A stretch of 64,000 bases of DNA from Blastomussa wellsi (Eukaryota; Cnidaria; Anthozoa; Scleractinia; Plerogyridae), in the NCBI GenBank assembly GCA_947652115.1, contig OX393564.1:18065662-18129661 (forward strand), in the 5' to 3' direction. Every line of letters begins with the position of its first letter. The first letter of the stretch is position 1. The position numbers and the translations under genes are program-made. This document shows, one piece after another, positions 25,030-37,400 of the stretch. The notes beneath the pieces were generated by a model. It had not been told where the DNA came from and did not search any database. It saw nothing but the letters and a program-made list of their open reading frames with translations.

Positions 25030-25670
25030 AAAACATTTCCATGTCATATACACTTTAAATGCGGCATTTCATACCGTATTCAACAATTCTTGCGACGAAA
25101 TTTTTTTCTTTAAAAGAACGGTTTCCATGCGATTTTTCATAAGAAAAGGACTCAAACATTAGTTCTTTCACTGGGTCTGCAGTATTCTGCATAATTTTGT
25201 CACAAATTATTATCCGTCATTCACGTTTGGAACAAACAAAATATATCACTGACATGACCTAGAAGGCCAATTGGCCTGCAAAATTGAAAAAAAAAAAAAC
25301 TTTCAGCCTCGGCCCATTTTGAAATAAATGTAACGTTCTTATACGAAAAAGACCCGTAACATAGTAACGTTAGAAACACAGGGCTATTGACAGATCAGTG
25401 GCATATTCAACACAATAACGGTTTCAGTATAAACAATAGACATATTTAACAGAATCACAATTAGTCGCTGCAAAGCTCACTGAACTTGTCATCGATCGAG
25501 GTTAAATTCCAATAGCAGCCGGCCAAGCAGCAACGGAACAAATGTTTAGTAAAAAGCTGAGTAGGGAGAGGTAAGAAAATTTTCTTTGAATTTTTCCGCT
25601 CTAATTGATACAGCATTTGTAAATTCTTATCTAAATAAAAAAAATATTATAGTACTGCTTCGAATTAAAC
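25030..25670. other. No gene seen
   Basis: AT-rich intergenic sequence with an A run near 25290. No feature was recognised. Confidence 0.5.
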
Positions 25671-25674
25671 TGTA

Positions 25675-26450
25675 AAGCCCCGGCCAACGAACGCAACATA
25701 TCGTAACATATCGCAACATTGTTGGATCATGTTGCGAAGAACCAGCTGCCCAAACGCCAGGACGACCTATTTTGACTTTGGTGTTGTAAAATTGTGGCTT
25801 TTCACTAGTGCTGCCTTCGGTGGTTAACGAAAGAAGGTGACTGAAGAGGTAAAATATAAGGCAAAAGAATTGTTGGAACTATTTTATTATTATCATTGAT
25901 CAGTTTGATATGTACTGCATTTATATTAATCTGGCACGTTCACGTTAAAACGAGTCCTACTCATTAGTGAAATGTGGATAAATAAATTACTACTACTACT
26001 ACTACTGTGGCCGGTGCCTGCGAAGGGTTATGTTTATTAATTTCGCCGTCCATTTTTACATCAAATAAAAGGCCGCTTATGCGTTTCTCAGCCAATGACA
26101 TGCTTCCCTTGTGAAGTGACTCGTCTTTAACACGACGTTCAGCCCGGTTAATGGAGACTCTTGTAAAGCTTCTATGCACGTGGCAAAGAGCGCTCGCGCT
26201 TGGAAATAGCAAATCAAACTAGTACGCATGTCCCAGCGCAACAATGCTGCACGTACGTTGCCAAACGTGACCCAGTTCATGCAACACCCACAAATTTTGT
26301 GTGAAAAATTTGACCATTTTCAAACTTGAGCCAACAACACGCAACATGTTGCAACATATCACAACAGGGTGGTCAAAGTGTGCAACAGGTTGTGAGCAAC
26401 AACGTTGTGATATGTTGCGTACAAACGTTACGATCGTTTTACGGGGCTTA
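25675..26450. mobile_element. Non-autonomous inverted-repeat element with caacat motifs
   Basis: The left end aaagccccggccaacgaacg and the right end (complement of cgatcgttttacggggctta) form terminal inverted repeats. Subterminal regions are packed with cgcaacatatcg, catgttgcgaa and related words on both sides. The interior holds a (cta)n microsatellite at 25986-26006 and no long coding frame. A related left half is at 54669-54905. The arrangement resembles a hAT-like MITE; no clear target-site duplication. Confidence 0.65.
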
Positions 26451-26708
26451 ATGTGTAATTCACTCAGTATAGCTGAAAAGCTAATCGAGCTGAGTGAAAT
26501 TAATAGAAATCACATTAGGAAAAAGTTTGGCAGTAAAGCTTCAGCGGTAAACAATCTGGTTTCGGGCTAAAACTAACCTAGCCTTATTTTATTTCTCGCT
26601 TAGCCATACAATAAAGAACTAAGAAGTATACCGAATATGTAGTATAACGCGCACGGCACGGCAAATTTGCAGAGAAATTTTTTAATCTTTGTTTGATTGG
26701 CCCAATTC

Positions 26709-26958
26709 ATACTAGAGACGGATCATCAGCCAAGACAGATAATCCGTCTAGTATAAATACGGGACGAATTTTGGGACTAATTATCGGTGTGTCTCGACGG
26801 ATTATCCACGATAGTTCGCTGGTCAAGACGCACTTCCGCAATAAGTTGTACAGACGGATGATCCGTCTGTTTTCCCGTATTTATACACAGACGAATTATC
26901 AGACAGATTACCGTTCTCTGCCCAAATTCATCCCAGACGGATGATCCGTCTCTAGTAT
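26709..26958. mobile_element. MITE with repeated agacggatgatccgtct palindromes
   Basis: Terminal inverted repeats atactagagacggatcatc (26709) and its complement (gatgatccgtctctagtat, ending 26958) enclose 250 bp in which the gacggatnatccgtc palindrome and half-sites recur about seven times, next to cgtatttatac words in both orientations. Repeated subterminal palindromes are typical transposase-binding sites. Confidence 0.7.
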
Positions 26959-26989
26959 AAGTGTTTGAGCGTTCATAATCTGGGATCAT

Positions 26990-27900
26990 CAATTTAACAT
27001 TCGTAACTTTAAGTAGTCGATTTTGTTGCTGCTGTTTCTTAAATCTAAAAAGCTGTTGATTAAATTCGGTTTTGACATCGGTCTGTTAAAGATATTGCAG
27101 GGAACATATAGGTGTATGGACACCTTCGGACTTGAAACTTTTACAATTCAAATATATTTCGCCGCTTTCAAGCACGTTGTACTGTAGGTTGTCATAGGCT
27201 TTTATAGATTGTGCCAGTAAAGGTAGCATATTATGCTAGTAGCACTGCTCCTTCTTTGGCCAAATTATGCTAAAATTATGCTCGTTTTTCCAAATTATGC
27301 CACTTTTTTTAAATAATGCTCTTTCAAAAAATTGCAAATAATTTCAAAAAATAATTTTTTTGTTAGAAGCCGTTGGTCTTCCGCAATGAACTTCAAATAA
27401 ACATGTGGTACAAGCTTACATGTAAGTTTTCGTTCGGATCTGGCATCGCCGACGCCATTTTGTAACCTTGCCTAGTGCGAGGTACTGAGGCCGACATGGT
27501 TTGGAATGACACTTCCGGTTCCGGTGCAACCCAGACCCCAGTCCCCTACTAATTGTACTAAAACATTAAACATCGAATAACGTTAAATTAAAAACTCTAT
27601 TAGCTACCATTTCATCTGTACACAGCTTGATACAGACAGTTGCTTTTTTGTTAGTTTTCCTCCGACTGCTGTTGCCCGAATCTAATGAGACTGCATCACC
27701 CCTCAATCCACCGGCTCGTACGCCTATGACAAGGGACATTATGCAAATGTAAATGGCCTGTGCATATCGTTGAAATGATCTGGTCTCCCTGTTTTTGCCT
27801 TCGGCTGTTCATGCAAATCCTACTGTTTTTGTATATAATGAGATGTCTAATGAGTAATTTCTGTAATTTATTTTGCACCGTAGTTGTAATGCTTCTTTAT
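26990..27900. other. Intergenic; aattatgc repeats
   Basis: Between 27227 and 27320 the word aattatgct (or close variants) occurs four times on a T-rich background. A GC-richer, CpG-containing patch at 27430-27545 may hold the promoter or 5'UTR of the sulfotransferase gene starting at 27922. No other gene was seen. Confidence 0.4.
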
Positions 27901-27921
27901 TTTTTCAGGATAATTGAAAAG

Positions 27922-30900
27922 ATGAAGATTCCTCTGTTGGTTACAGCGGTTTCAGCCTTCTCTATTTTGGTCTACATTTACATCATCAGTAGCAAAACGG
28001 AAAACGAAGCTTGCAAAACATCAACGCTTGGCCTCCAAACCGGTAAGTAATAAAAGTAACAAACTGGTAAGCAACCAGTGCCTGGACGAATGACTTATTG
28101 ACATATTACAACCGCCTTGTACGGACAAACAAAGTGTCCTTAAAGTTATGGTTCGCCGATTGGGCAGGGATAATACTAAGGATTTTTTTCTGCCTAATCG
28201 AGAGGCAGCATTCAGAGAGCTGTTTGAACTAGCCTGGAAAGACCCTTTACCCAGGAGCTTCTTGTTGCTTCGCCATTTCTTTTTTCTGCAGTTTCCCTTT
28301 CCTTCGCTCCTGGGTCACCGAGGATGCTTGTTAGAACGAATTTAACTCGGCCTCGGGTTCATCGTATACGTTTTTATTTGGGCACCCTCCATTTTTGTCC
28401 CTTCTCTAAGGACCTGATGGGCCACTCGGCTCGTATGCAGCGACCTTTACTTAACAAAGCCATAAAATGACGGGTACTCTGCAGTTTCGACTATAAGTTA
28501 CATAGAAATTCTAAATGTTGTGAAAGAAAAGTAGAAAAAAATCGCTGAGAGTTAGCAGACTGTTTTCTTTTTGCAGGGGAAACGCCTTCCCTTTCTCTTG
28601 CGGAGAATCTGCTGAAACAGTACGACAGAGTGGAGGCATTTGTCTTGTTCATTGGATATCCTCGGAGTAGTCACAGCTTAGTGGGCGCCATATTAGATGC
28701 ACACCCTGAAATCATAATCCCGCACGAGTACGATGTGTTGCAACACTGGCCAAAGTACCAGTCACCAATAATGAAACAGAAAAATTTGCAAAAATATATT
28801 CTATTTCATGACCTTCATCAGCTCTCTATGGAACAAGCTATGTATGGAATGCGAGCAAAGAACTCTCTCTTGACTGATGGGACTCAAATAAAATACACGT
28901 ACCACGTGCCTGGTTCATGGCAAGGAGGATATCAAAAGAGAATAAAAGTAAGCTCTTCTTTCTTACCTGGTGTCTATTTTTTGTCTTTCTTGTGCTTCCA
29001 GCTGGAGCATTGAACTGAAATTCAAAATCGCTCTTTGGCTTTGTGGGAGCTTTTTGATGGAAAACGAAGATATTTTCAGCTCAATTTCAAATCCATACAA
29101 ACTCTCATAGTATAATTCCATGAACTCTTACAGTACATTCTGGCTAACTGTGGTTAATAAATTAAAACATTCGAAAGCTATAAGCTACAACCAATTTTCA
29201 AAATGGTTCTAACAGTCAATGCCAAAATTGGTAACCAAGCTTTTCGGAATGGACGATGCAATATCTGCAGTAGTTTAGGCCTGCATTTGGTGATAGACTA
29301 ACATACAATCACCAAATGCTTTAAAATTGTTCACTTTCACACCGGTCTGTTTGCGATTAGCTTTTATTTGATGGCTAAATAGATAAAGGAAGTAGTCTGG
29401 ATAATAGCAGGCAAGTAACTATTTTTAAGAAATGGACAACAACTTTAAGTTTAAAACAAGACATGTTTCGATCGTTCAACGATCATCTTCAGTTTGAAAT
29501 TCGTTTACAAGTTCGGTTGAATTAATACAAGCAATGGCGTATAAGTCAAAAGGTGATACAATTCAAAATTTCGAAAATTAACGTACAATTTTAAGAAGCG
29601 CGAAACATGGAATAACACTTGCGCGAGCACTACACTTAAAACAAGGAAGAAAATTGTAAAAAGTAGAAATAATTACAATGATTATAACACAAAATATTAT
29701 AACAAAAATATAAAATCGACCGGTGCTAAATAAATGTGTATACATAACGAATAATATCAGAACGAGAGAGTTAAGTCAGCATGTTTCAGCTGCTTATTTA
29801 AAGTGGGATTCTCCCATTTGATGTGCTTTGCTTCCTTCAACATGAGTTGTAGTTTGTTGGGTGCACAATCCACGATGGAAAAGCAGTACTTACTAGCTAA
29901 ACACCGACATGCCTGCATGGGATTGCTGCAAATGCTGATGTACGCGTGAGTTCCTGACCCTGCTCAGATGCTCACGAACTCGCGTCGAGAAATGTCGACT
30001 AGTCTCGCCGATGTAACAGGCATTACATGCACACGAAAACTTGTAGACAACGCGCGAACGGAGATCGAGAGGAACAGGATCCTTAACACTAAAAATACTA
30101 CTAACTTTAAAAGAAGAAAACAAAAAAGAAATAGTAGTGAGATAGGGATGTTGGAATGCCAGAAGTTCCGGATTCGTTTCAAGTTGTTGGCTTACAATTT
30201 TTCTTTTTTGTGTGAGGAAAAAATTGTCAACAGCTAAAAAATGCGCATGTGCCGCTAAAATGGCTTTGAACAACCGTTTACGAAAGGGAAAATTGCGTCC
30301 CCGTCAGTACTACCAGTACTTTCGTTTGCAGGTTTTGAGTGTCTTCGTTGCAGTAGCAATTTATATACTTTGAGATCAACCCAATGCGTGCAAGCTTCGT
30401 TTGAATTTTTAACATCTTTTTTATTTAAACTTCTTTGAAAGGTTATTGGTGACAAAAAAGGAGGTAGTACAGCGCATGCGTTAATGAACGTCAGCCGAAT
30501 GAGCTATCTTGAAGAAATCAGTCAAGTCGTTCAAGTACCAATGAAATTCATACACGTCAACAGGAACCCATTTGACAACATTGCAACCATGATGCTTCGC
30601 AAAACAGACTCACGTGATGCTGTGAGAGGAAACGAAGTTCAAGTAAGGAGAAAGATGTAAATTTTCATCGGCTTAGTCGTATTTTAAAAACTAACACAAG
30701 ACGTTGTATGGCTTTATAGGAATGTTATATTGAAACGTTTACACGGGACGATTTTTAACGACGAGGTCGTCGTCGTGTAACATACCGTTGGCGCATATTG
30801 TTACAACAGTGTAAAATATTTAGCAATTATTGAATGAGGCTGAGTAGGATATGAAGAATTCTGCAGGTCGAGGAGGGTGTTATCCACCGAGGCCGAAGGC

Positions 30901-31792
30901 CGAGGTGGATAACACCCTCCGAGATCTGCAGAATTTTTCATATCCTACGAAAGCCGAATTCAATATTTGCTTTATTATTCATTCAAAATATTAACTGGGT
31001 AATATTTTCTTCGCTCAAACTTGTAAACCCACTCGCAGCCATTTTGCTCTTTGGTTTTCTGCACACCAAAAATAACACAACCTCGTCCCCTGCAGGTTTT
31101 TAAACTTTTCATTGAGGTTTTCCCTTTATATTTTCTGTCATCTATTTTTGATTTCGACTAATCTCAAATTTCACAAAATACAAGCAATATAATGAAAGCA
31201 CTTTTACACAAGAGAAATTGAACCCTCGATCAACTTTTAATTCTGGGTTATTGTTAATCGACTTTCGAACAAATAGATAAATAAATAAATATGAACATAA
31301 ACAAACATAAATACAAACAAATAAATAAATAAATATGTAAAATAGGGGACAAATTTAGCTTTCATGGCGTCTGGTTCCCCGTTAATATTAATCTGAAACA
31401 GCAAGCCTTGAATGAAGCCCTTATGTTTTGATTGCTTCTTTTCTTCTCGACAGATCAGCAGCGAGACAGAGCTTGGCAACGCAATTGAAGATTACTTTGG
31501 AATGGCAACCGCCAACCAACGCGTTAGGGAACGGTACGGAAATGCTGTTCTCGATATTCCAGGACACGAAACAGTGCTAAGACCCAAAGAAACATTGCAA
31601 AGATTGTGTCACCATTTAGGAGTCACGTGTTCCGATGATTACATTGAAAAGTGCAGCAGTATTTTGTATGGAGTTCCGTCAGTCACTAGAAACAAAGTTG
31701 TCTGGACCGCAGAGCAAAAAGCCCGCGTCACAAAAATGATGGCGAAATTCCCTTTCCTACAACAATACTCATTTGATGAATATCCAAAGTAA
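27922..31792 (+). CDS. Membrane-anchored PAPS-type sulfotransferase
   Basis: Four coding exons: 27922-28042, 28577-28947, 30442-30642, 31454-31792, with phases that join exactly, giving 343 residues. Residues 3-24 (PLLVTAVSAFSILVYIYII) form an N-terminal signal anchor, so a type II Golgi protein is likely. The PAPS 5'-phosphosulfate loop is FIGYPRSSHS (Pro ~69) followed by LVGAILDAHPEIIIPHEYD. The 3'-phosphate site is FIHVNRNPFDNIATM (Arg ~205). The C-terminal exon contains the RPKETLQRLC helix. Such enzymes transfer sulfate from PAPS to carbohydrate or peptide acceptors; the acceptor cannot be told from sequence. An acceptor (ttttttcag, ending 27909) just upstream of the ATG implies a 5'UTR intron. 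Its last exon is a near-copy of 5944-6282. Confidence 0.85.
29440..30430 (-). mobile_element. Penelope-like retroelement, 5' truncated
   Basis: Minus-strand remnant lying in the second coding intron of the sulfotransferase gene. It carries the end of a reverse-transcriptase frame (KVYKLLLQRR, IFPFVNGCSK near 30260-30380), then a GIY-YIG endonuclease, then a 3' end with a hammerhead-like core (ctgaagatgatcgttgaacg then atcgaaacatgtc, 29462-29492). RT followed by a C-terminal GIY-YIG domain defines Penelope-like elements. Its broken 5' edge is close to the exon acceptor at 30441. Confidence 0.78.
29893..30273 (-). pseudogene. Penelope-like GIY-YIG endonuclease fragment
   Basis: The peptide VVYKFSCACNACYIGETSRH followed by FSTRVREHLSRVRNS is a GIY-YIG module with the inserted Cys-x-C-x2-C knuckle typical of Penelope-like elements; YIGET and the catalytic Arg of RVREH are visible. 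The C-terminal acidic part is short, the frame ends at 29893, and the upstream RT frame is shifted, so it is not functional. Confidence 0.82.
30843..30950. repeat. Near-perfect hairpin (MITE-like)
   Basis: Arms of about 52 bp: agtaggatatgaagaattct, gcaggtcgaggagggtgtta and tccaccgaggccg pair with cggccgagg-type complement running to tcctac at 30948. There are a few mismatches and almost no loop. It lies in intron 3 of the sulfotransferase gene. Confidence 0.8.
31272..31338. repeat. (AAAT)n microsatellite
   Basis: Interrupted aaataaataaat repeats with aaacaaac variants in the intron before the last sulfotransferase exon. Confidence 0.9.
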
Positions 31793-31903
31793 TGTGTCAA
31801 ATAGAGTATCAGTGCAGCTTTTTCTGTTTTACGACGCTTTTGGCGAAATCTGTGTCCAAATATGATAAGCAAGACATTCTTGGCCACGCGTGGCGATAGC
31901 GTT

Positions 31904-32290
31904 TAAAAGTACACACGAATGACTACGAATGACCACCAGTTACCACGAATGACCCCGAGTGACTACGAGCGAGAATTCATTAAAATATTTCAGACATTGT
32001 AATTACGTCACCATTTCGTCAATTAACCCAAAATAGCTTTCTTAACCCCCAATACACACACTGCACTCTGTTTTTAAAGACAAAGAGAAAACCAGGTAAA
32101 GTCAACAAGAGATGGGAGGGAGGTGGAAACCAGAATTAAATGTGATAACTGGAAGTTAAGACTACCCACAAATGGTTTATTTGGGGTTAATCATGCTACT
32201 TTTCATGAAGTAACGAAATAATGACGTAATTACAATACCAGTGAAATATTTTAATGAATTCTCACCCGTGGTCACTCGTGTGTACTTTTA
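31904..32290. mobile_element. Inverted-repeat MITE downstream of the sulfotransferase
   Basis: Terminal arms of about 90 bp: taaaagtacacacgaatgac, gagaattcattaaaatattt, tgtaattacgtca on the left and the complement on the right (tgacgtaattaca, aaatattttaatgaattctc, cgtgtgtactttta). Near the left end cgaatgac/cgagtgac-type words are repeated. No coding frame. Confidence 0.78.
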
Positions 32291-32299
32291 GACACTTGA

Positions 32300-32870
32300 C
32301 CATAAATTGCCAATTCAAATTCAGTTACTCGTAACGACCGACGTTCGTACGGAACGTTGAAGCCTGGTCACGCGTGACGTAGCATGACTGAAAGAGTGGC
32401 GTGACAAAGAAAGGTCATGTAATATCAAACGTATATTGACCTCATTTTTTTCTCTTTTCGTCCGTTACGAAGCTTATAGGGGATGCAAAACATACTTTAC
32501 GATATCAACACAGGGAGGCCACAGTAGTTGGGAAAATAAACAAATTAATAAAGAATGTATTATCACTCACGCGGTTCGTTTTCCTATGCTGTTTAACGTT
32601 TCGTTGAAAGACGCGACAGAACTTTAACAGCAGTAAAATGCAAAAAACAAGAGACGTACTGAAAACATTAGGTTTTCACGGTGCAGTTTGATAGTTAACA
32701 TGTCTCCTGTCAATTTACCTAACTTTAAGGACCTTACTAAAAAAGTTCCAAGTGTTTGAAAACGCCATTTTAAAAGTAATTTTAATCGGGCGGATTTAAA
32801 TAGCCAGAACTCGTTCGTTTGAAAGACGTGAAACTTAATACTTACGTTCAGCAACTAATTTATATATCCT
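32300..32870. other. No gene seen
   Basis: Intergenic sequence between the sulfotransferase and SF3B4 genes without recognised motifs. Confidence 0.5.
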
Positions 32871-32874
32871 TTCC

Positions 32875-33095
32875 TAGCCTGCGTAGCTGGCGGTTTATTT
32901 TGGTAGCGCGCTCGTTCGAAACAAGCAGTGAAAGCCGCGAAACTGAGAGACGAAGCCACGAGGGGACTGAGGGAGGGCCAATAATCAGTGAAAAACCACC
33001 AGTGAATAATTGCGCTCTCCCGCAGGCCCTCTCGGTTTTCACTGCTTGTTTCGATCAAGCGCGATATCAAATTATACCGCCAGCTACGCAGGCTA
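32875..33095. mobile_element. MITE with agcctgcgtagctggcggt ends
   Basis: The terminal repeat agcctgcgtagctggcggt at 32875-32893 is matched by its complement accgccagctacgcaggct at 33076-33094. Inner arms (cgttcgaaacaagcagtgaa against ttcactgcttgtttcgat) extend the pairing to about 70 bp. Non-coding. Confidence 0.82.
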
Positions 33096-33552
33096 ATGCT
33101 TCCCTTTCAATTGATCGTGAATGAAATCTGCGTGTTAAATCGTTTCGTGAACAAGTTGCCTCCCTTGTTGATTTATTATATTTACTATATTCGTGATAAA
33201 CAAATCGGATTCCCGCTTGGTGGGCGTCCACTTTTGTTAATATAATATAGATAAAAAGCGCGACGTTCGTTTTTCCCGCGGTTTTTGTTTGTTGTGAACG
33301 AGTGATTTTCCCATATACTTTTATAGGCCGTCTCGAAATTGCGCAGGGAATTGGAGCGAGTTTCAAGTTTTAACCAATCGATAATTTGGCACCACTACAC
33401 AAAAGAGGAACGGGATTGATAAGTAGCAAGAAAAGTAACGAGGTTCTTACGAAATGTTCTGTGTTGACGCCATAAAATGTTCACAAAACGTTAACTTTGC
33501 GGCTTGTGGTTTCCCTTGACTTTGAACATTTCATTTCTACGGTCTATAAGAA

Positions 33553-33738
33553 AAAAATACCTCTTACTAACCGAGTTCGAGGGCCGTACTGTAAATTACG
33601 GCCCGCGTTTTTCCTCTTAGATTTATGGCCCAAGCGCGAAGCGCGCGCCCTGGCCAGAACTCGAAGGGGAAAAACAAGGGTCCGTAATTTACAGTAGGGA
33701 ACGAGAAAACGAGGTTAGTAAGATATTTATTTTATCTC
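33553..33738. repeat. Foldback repeat
   Basis: acctcttactaaccgagttc on the left pairs with the complement of cgaggttagtaagatattta on the right, and tactgtaaattacgg near 33589 with ccgtaatttacagta near 33682. An inner gcgcgaagcgcgcgc forms the tip. Non-coding. Confidence 0.72.
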
Positions 33739-33744
33739 TTTAAC

Positions 33745-34470
33745 TTGGAATCGAGCGCGATTTTAAATTTAGCGGGCCGTCCCAAAAAATAACGTCTGCT
33801 AAATTGACCAATCGGAGCGCGCGTACTTACTGAGAGATTTAATAAACTGGTATTAAGTCGGTTGTTGTAGGAGTTAGTCAATTAGTAACTTGTAAAGTTC
33901 TTGGAATGTCAGTATCAAATTTTCTCCAGTCAACATTGTTGTTTGAACGTACACACAATATACTCCATAATAGAACTTCTACAGGCAATGTCTTTGGTAT
34001 GCTACACTGAAGAATCGTATACAAATGTTCAGTCGTGACTCCCGTTTTAAGCCATGATGGTTGAAGCAAACACGGCAGCGGCGGGATATAGATCCAGGTC
34101 CATAAGATGTTAAGCGAGAAAGCCAAGCGTTTGATAACTGACGATAAAGACAGGCGAAACATAGTATTGCAAAGGCAGGCAGGAAATCATGAAAGCAATA
34201 AAAATGCCGTTTGGCGGCATCATGTTCCTCCGTTGCTTATTAAAATCACAGGAACTACATGTAACTCAGATATACGTCGAACTACTTTACAAAACTAATA
34301 AAGCGATCGGGGCGGCGATTTCCGATAACAGAAACAGGTAAATTCTGCTGTTCAATGGTCGCTCTTTAATCCCTTCGTTTCTAGCTTTCCACGTTGCCAG
34401 GCAACTGATAGGGAAGGGATATCCTTATGCGAAGATGTCTCCACAGTAAAATAAATGAACGTTGATCTGA
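33745..34470. other. No gene seen; SF3B4 3' side
   Basis: Intergenic. The SF3B4 3'UTR should lie at the right end of this stretch, but no clear minus-strand AATAAA was found close to the stop codon. Confidence 0.45.
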
Positions 34471-34479
34471 CTTCATTCA

Positions 34480-37400
34480 TCAACGAGGAGGAGGAGGTCC
34501 AAACCTCGACGGCCCACCCGGCGGGAAAAGACCTGGAAACAAAGCAATTAAGCAAGCATTCATGTAACTACTGTAAATTCATTGAATTATTTCACCCTTT
34601 ATATCATGGGTGACAAATTACTCCGCAAAAAAGCGTTAATTTGTAATTGCACATGTGACATTGACTAAACTGCTATGGCAACGTTTGGCACGAAATTTCT
34701 TGATACGATAAACAAGTCAAAAACCCACTATTGTTAGCGTACTTTGTCACCTACATGTACAGTGTATGATGTCAAAAGGTAATCAAACTGCAACCTCGTT
34801 CCCATTGTCTTTGACAGTGCAACATTAGAGTTTCACAATGCGACATTGAAGTTTCACGATCCAACTTTAGTCTTTGACAGTGCAACATTGGAGTTTCACA
34901 ATGCGACATTGAAGTTTGAAAATGCGACTATATTTGTTCACGCGACATTCCCGTCACGCATTTTCTATTTCACGCATACCATCCGCATGCTCACTTGTCA
35001 TTTTATGCTTTCTCTCTCGCTACAGGGGGCGGGAAGAGAGAGACCCTGGGGACGAGGTTGATCAAACTGTATACTCGTGAAATTATGAAATAATTTCAGT
35101 CACGTTTTGTCAAAATTCGTATAATTTTCCTCGCCTAAAGGCTCGGGAAATTACAACGATTTTGACAAAACTCGCGTGAAATACTGAAGGCCATTCCCGA
35201 GTTCTCTTTTGCCTCGGTGTCAAAACGAATGTGTTTAACAAACTAGCTCATTTCCATATGAAAAGTTTCGCACTTAGACTCGTTAAGAAACAGAGGGAAA
35301 AGGGAACTCGGAAATGGCCTACTACTGGAAGTTTATTCACATAGGGTCAACCTCTTAAACTTCCTTTTAGGGTATTACTTGTATTTATTTGTTTATAATA
35401 CCTTAAATAAAGTATGTATGTATGTATGTATGTATGTACATGTATTTCCTAATTTCACTCGTCGCCATTTGATTAGCTATACTAAGGCCAGGACACACTA
35501 GTCAGTGACAGGTCTCTGAACAAGTCGACCTGTTGTGCAAGACCTAACCAATCTCGTACACAAAGCCCGCTTTTCTTTTGGTTAGCACCAAGAACACAGA
35601 CTCTGGTCAGGCCCGATCCTGGAAGTCCTCGTTACAATAGTTAACACTGATTTCAAATTTCGTTTGAACCTCACTTTTCCTATAATGTACATGTACTTGT
35701 AGCTGTATAATTATTAATAATCACCTGCACCACCCCCCACACATACATACATGTATGTATTCAAACACCCCCATTCAATGACATCAAAATTCTTTTAACA
35801 GTTAGTCTTGCACTTTAAAAACTGTTTCGAACACTGTTTTGTAGCGTGCACTATCGAGTTACTGAGCAAGCGGGAAGTTTGGAGAGCACAAAAGAAGCGC
35901 ACGGTAAGAGATCGTCTCGAGCGACTCTAGCTTCTTGAAAATAAAATTAAAGGAAACTGTACTTTCCTTTAAATTACAAAGAGTCTTTTAACACAGGAAA
36001 ACCAACAGTGAGTGGACTACAATGCGCACAGGACACAACTTGTAACCTGCGATCAAGCGTTCTTAGTTTTTGGAGCAGAAGAAAGGAAAAGGAAAACTAA
36101 CAATAATTCCCCCACCCCCCCCCCCCCAAAAAAAAAAAAAAATAATAATAATAATAAGAACGCCTGATCGCGGGTTTACATAACTTGCTGATAGTACTCA
36201 CCCCCAGGAGGCATCATTCGGAATGGCATTGGTGGAGGAGGACCTAACAGACTTGGTATTCCACCGGGTGGAGGAGCCATGTCACTCTGCATAAGCGGTC
36301 TGACACTACCAGGGGGCTGAAAGTGCATGGGAGGCGGTCTTGGTAAAAGCCCTCCACCTGGATTATCTTGAGGACGACCAAGAAGAGGCTGTTGCAACCA
36401 AAATATTAATAATAAAAATAAACAATTAGCAAAGTTGGAGATCTGCTGAGATCTTTCACTAGCGAGTGAACAGGCTCCTGTTAGGACCGATATTTTCCAG
36501 CACTAAGCCCAAAGCAGTGGAGCCTGCACGCAAGTCTCAGAATTTCGAATGTTCCCTTCACATGACCCCACCACCCGAGTGTTCAGGAAACCTGCCCGCA
36601 GGCTAATCTTTCACTAGTGAATGAGTTGGAGTACAGTAGCATGTGCTACGATCTCCACTTACAACTCCTATTCCAGCTCAGCCCTAGAGAAAAACCAAAT
36701 GCAATTATTTATCTGCACATTTTAATATCACGCAACACAACTGAGCTAAAAGTAAAAATTAATATTAACTTAAAAGACAATAAAATACACAATCCTGACC
36801 TGAGGGGGTGGTGGTGGCATGTTTGGTGGTACAGGCGGTGCAAACTGACCTCCCTCCATGGGAGGGGGTGGGGGTGGCATTTGACCTGGTGGGCCTCCTG
36901 CACCTGGTGGGGGTGGGGGTGGTGGTTGATCAGGTGGTCCATGTAGTGGAGGCATGCCCGGCATTCTTGGAGGAAACATTCCTGGTGGTGGGAAACCAGG
37001 TGGCGGCATCATACCTGGTGGAGGCATTCCTAACAAAACATGACAACAAATGCAGTTAGTGTAATGATAGATCTTCAACAAGCCTAAAAGCCAAGCCCCA
37101 CATTTTTTGCTTGTTCTTTATAATTAATTTGCGTTAAATGGTAGTTGTATTCATCATGCGCACAGCATCTTCAGGGATGTGGCTAAGGGCCGGCTACCGG
37201 CTCATTTCACTAGAAAACAAAGACTCTAAGAAATTTTGCAGGTACAGAGCCGGCTGAGCTTGTTTGTGAGCCGGCTTTGTAATTTCTTAGCTACATCCCT
37301 GCATCTTCTAGACTTGGTGGATGAAGTTGCAAACAATTATCACGATTCCCTCTCTGCCTCTGTGCTCGCCCCCAAAAAGAAATCAGCCATTAAGGTATAC

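Noticed and set aside
36617..37059. Trp/Val-rich plus-strand frames
   Set aside because: Antisense of the proline-rich SF3B4 exon 7.
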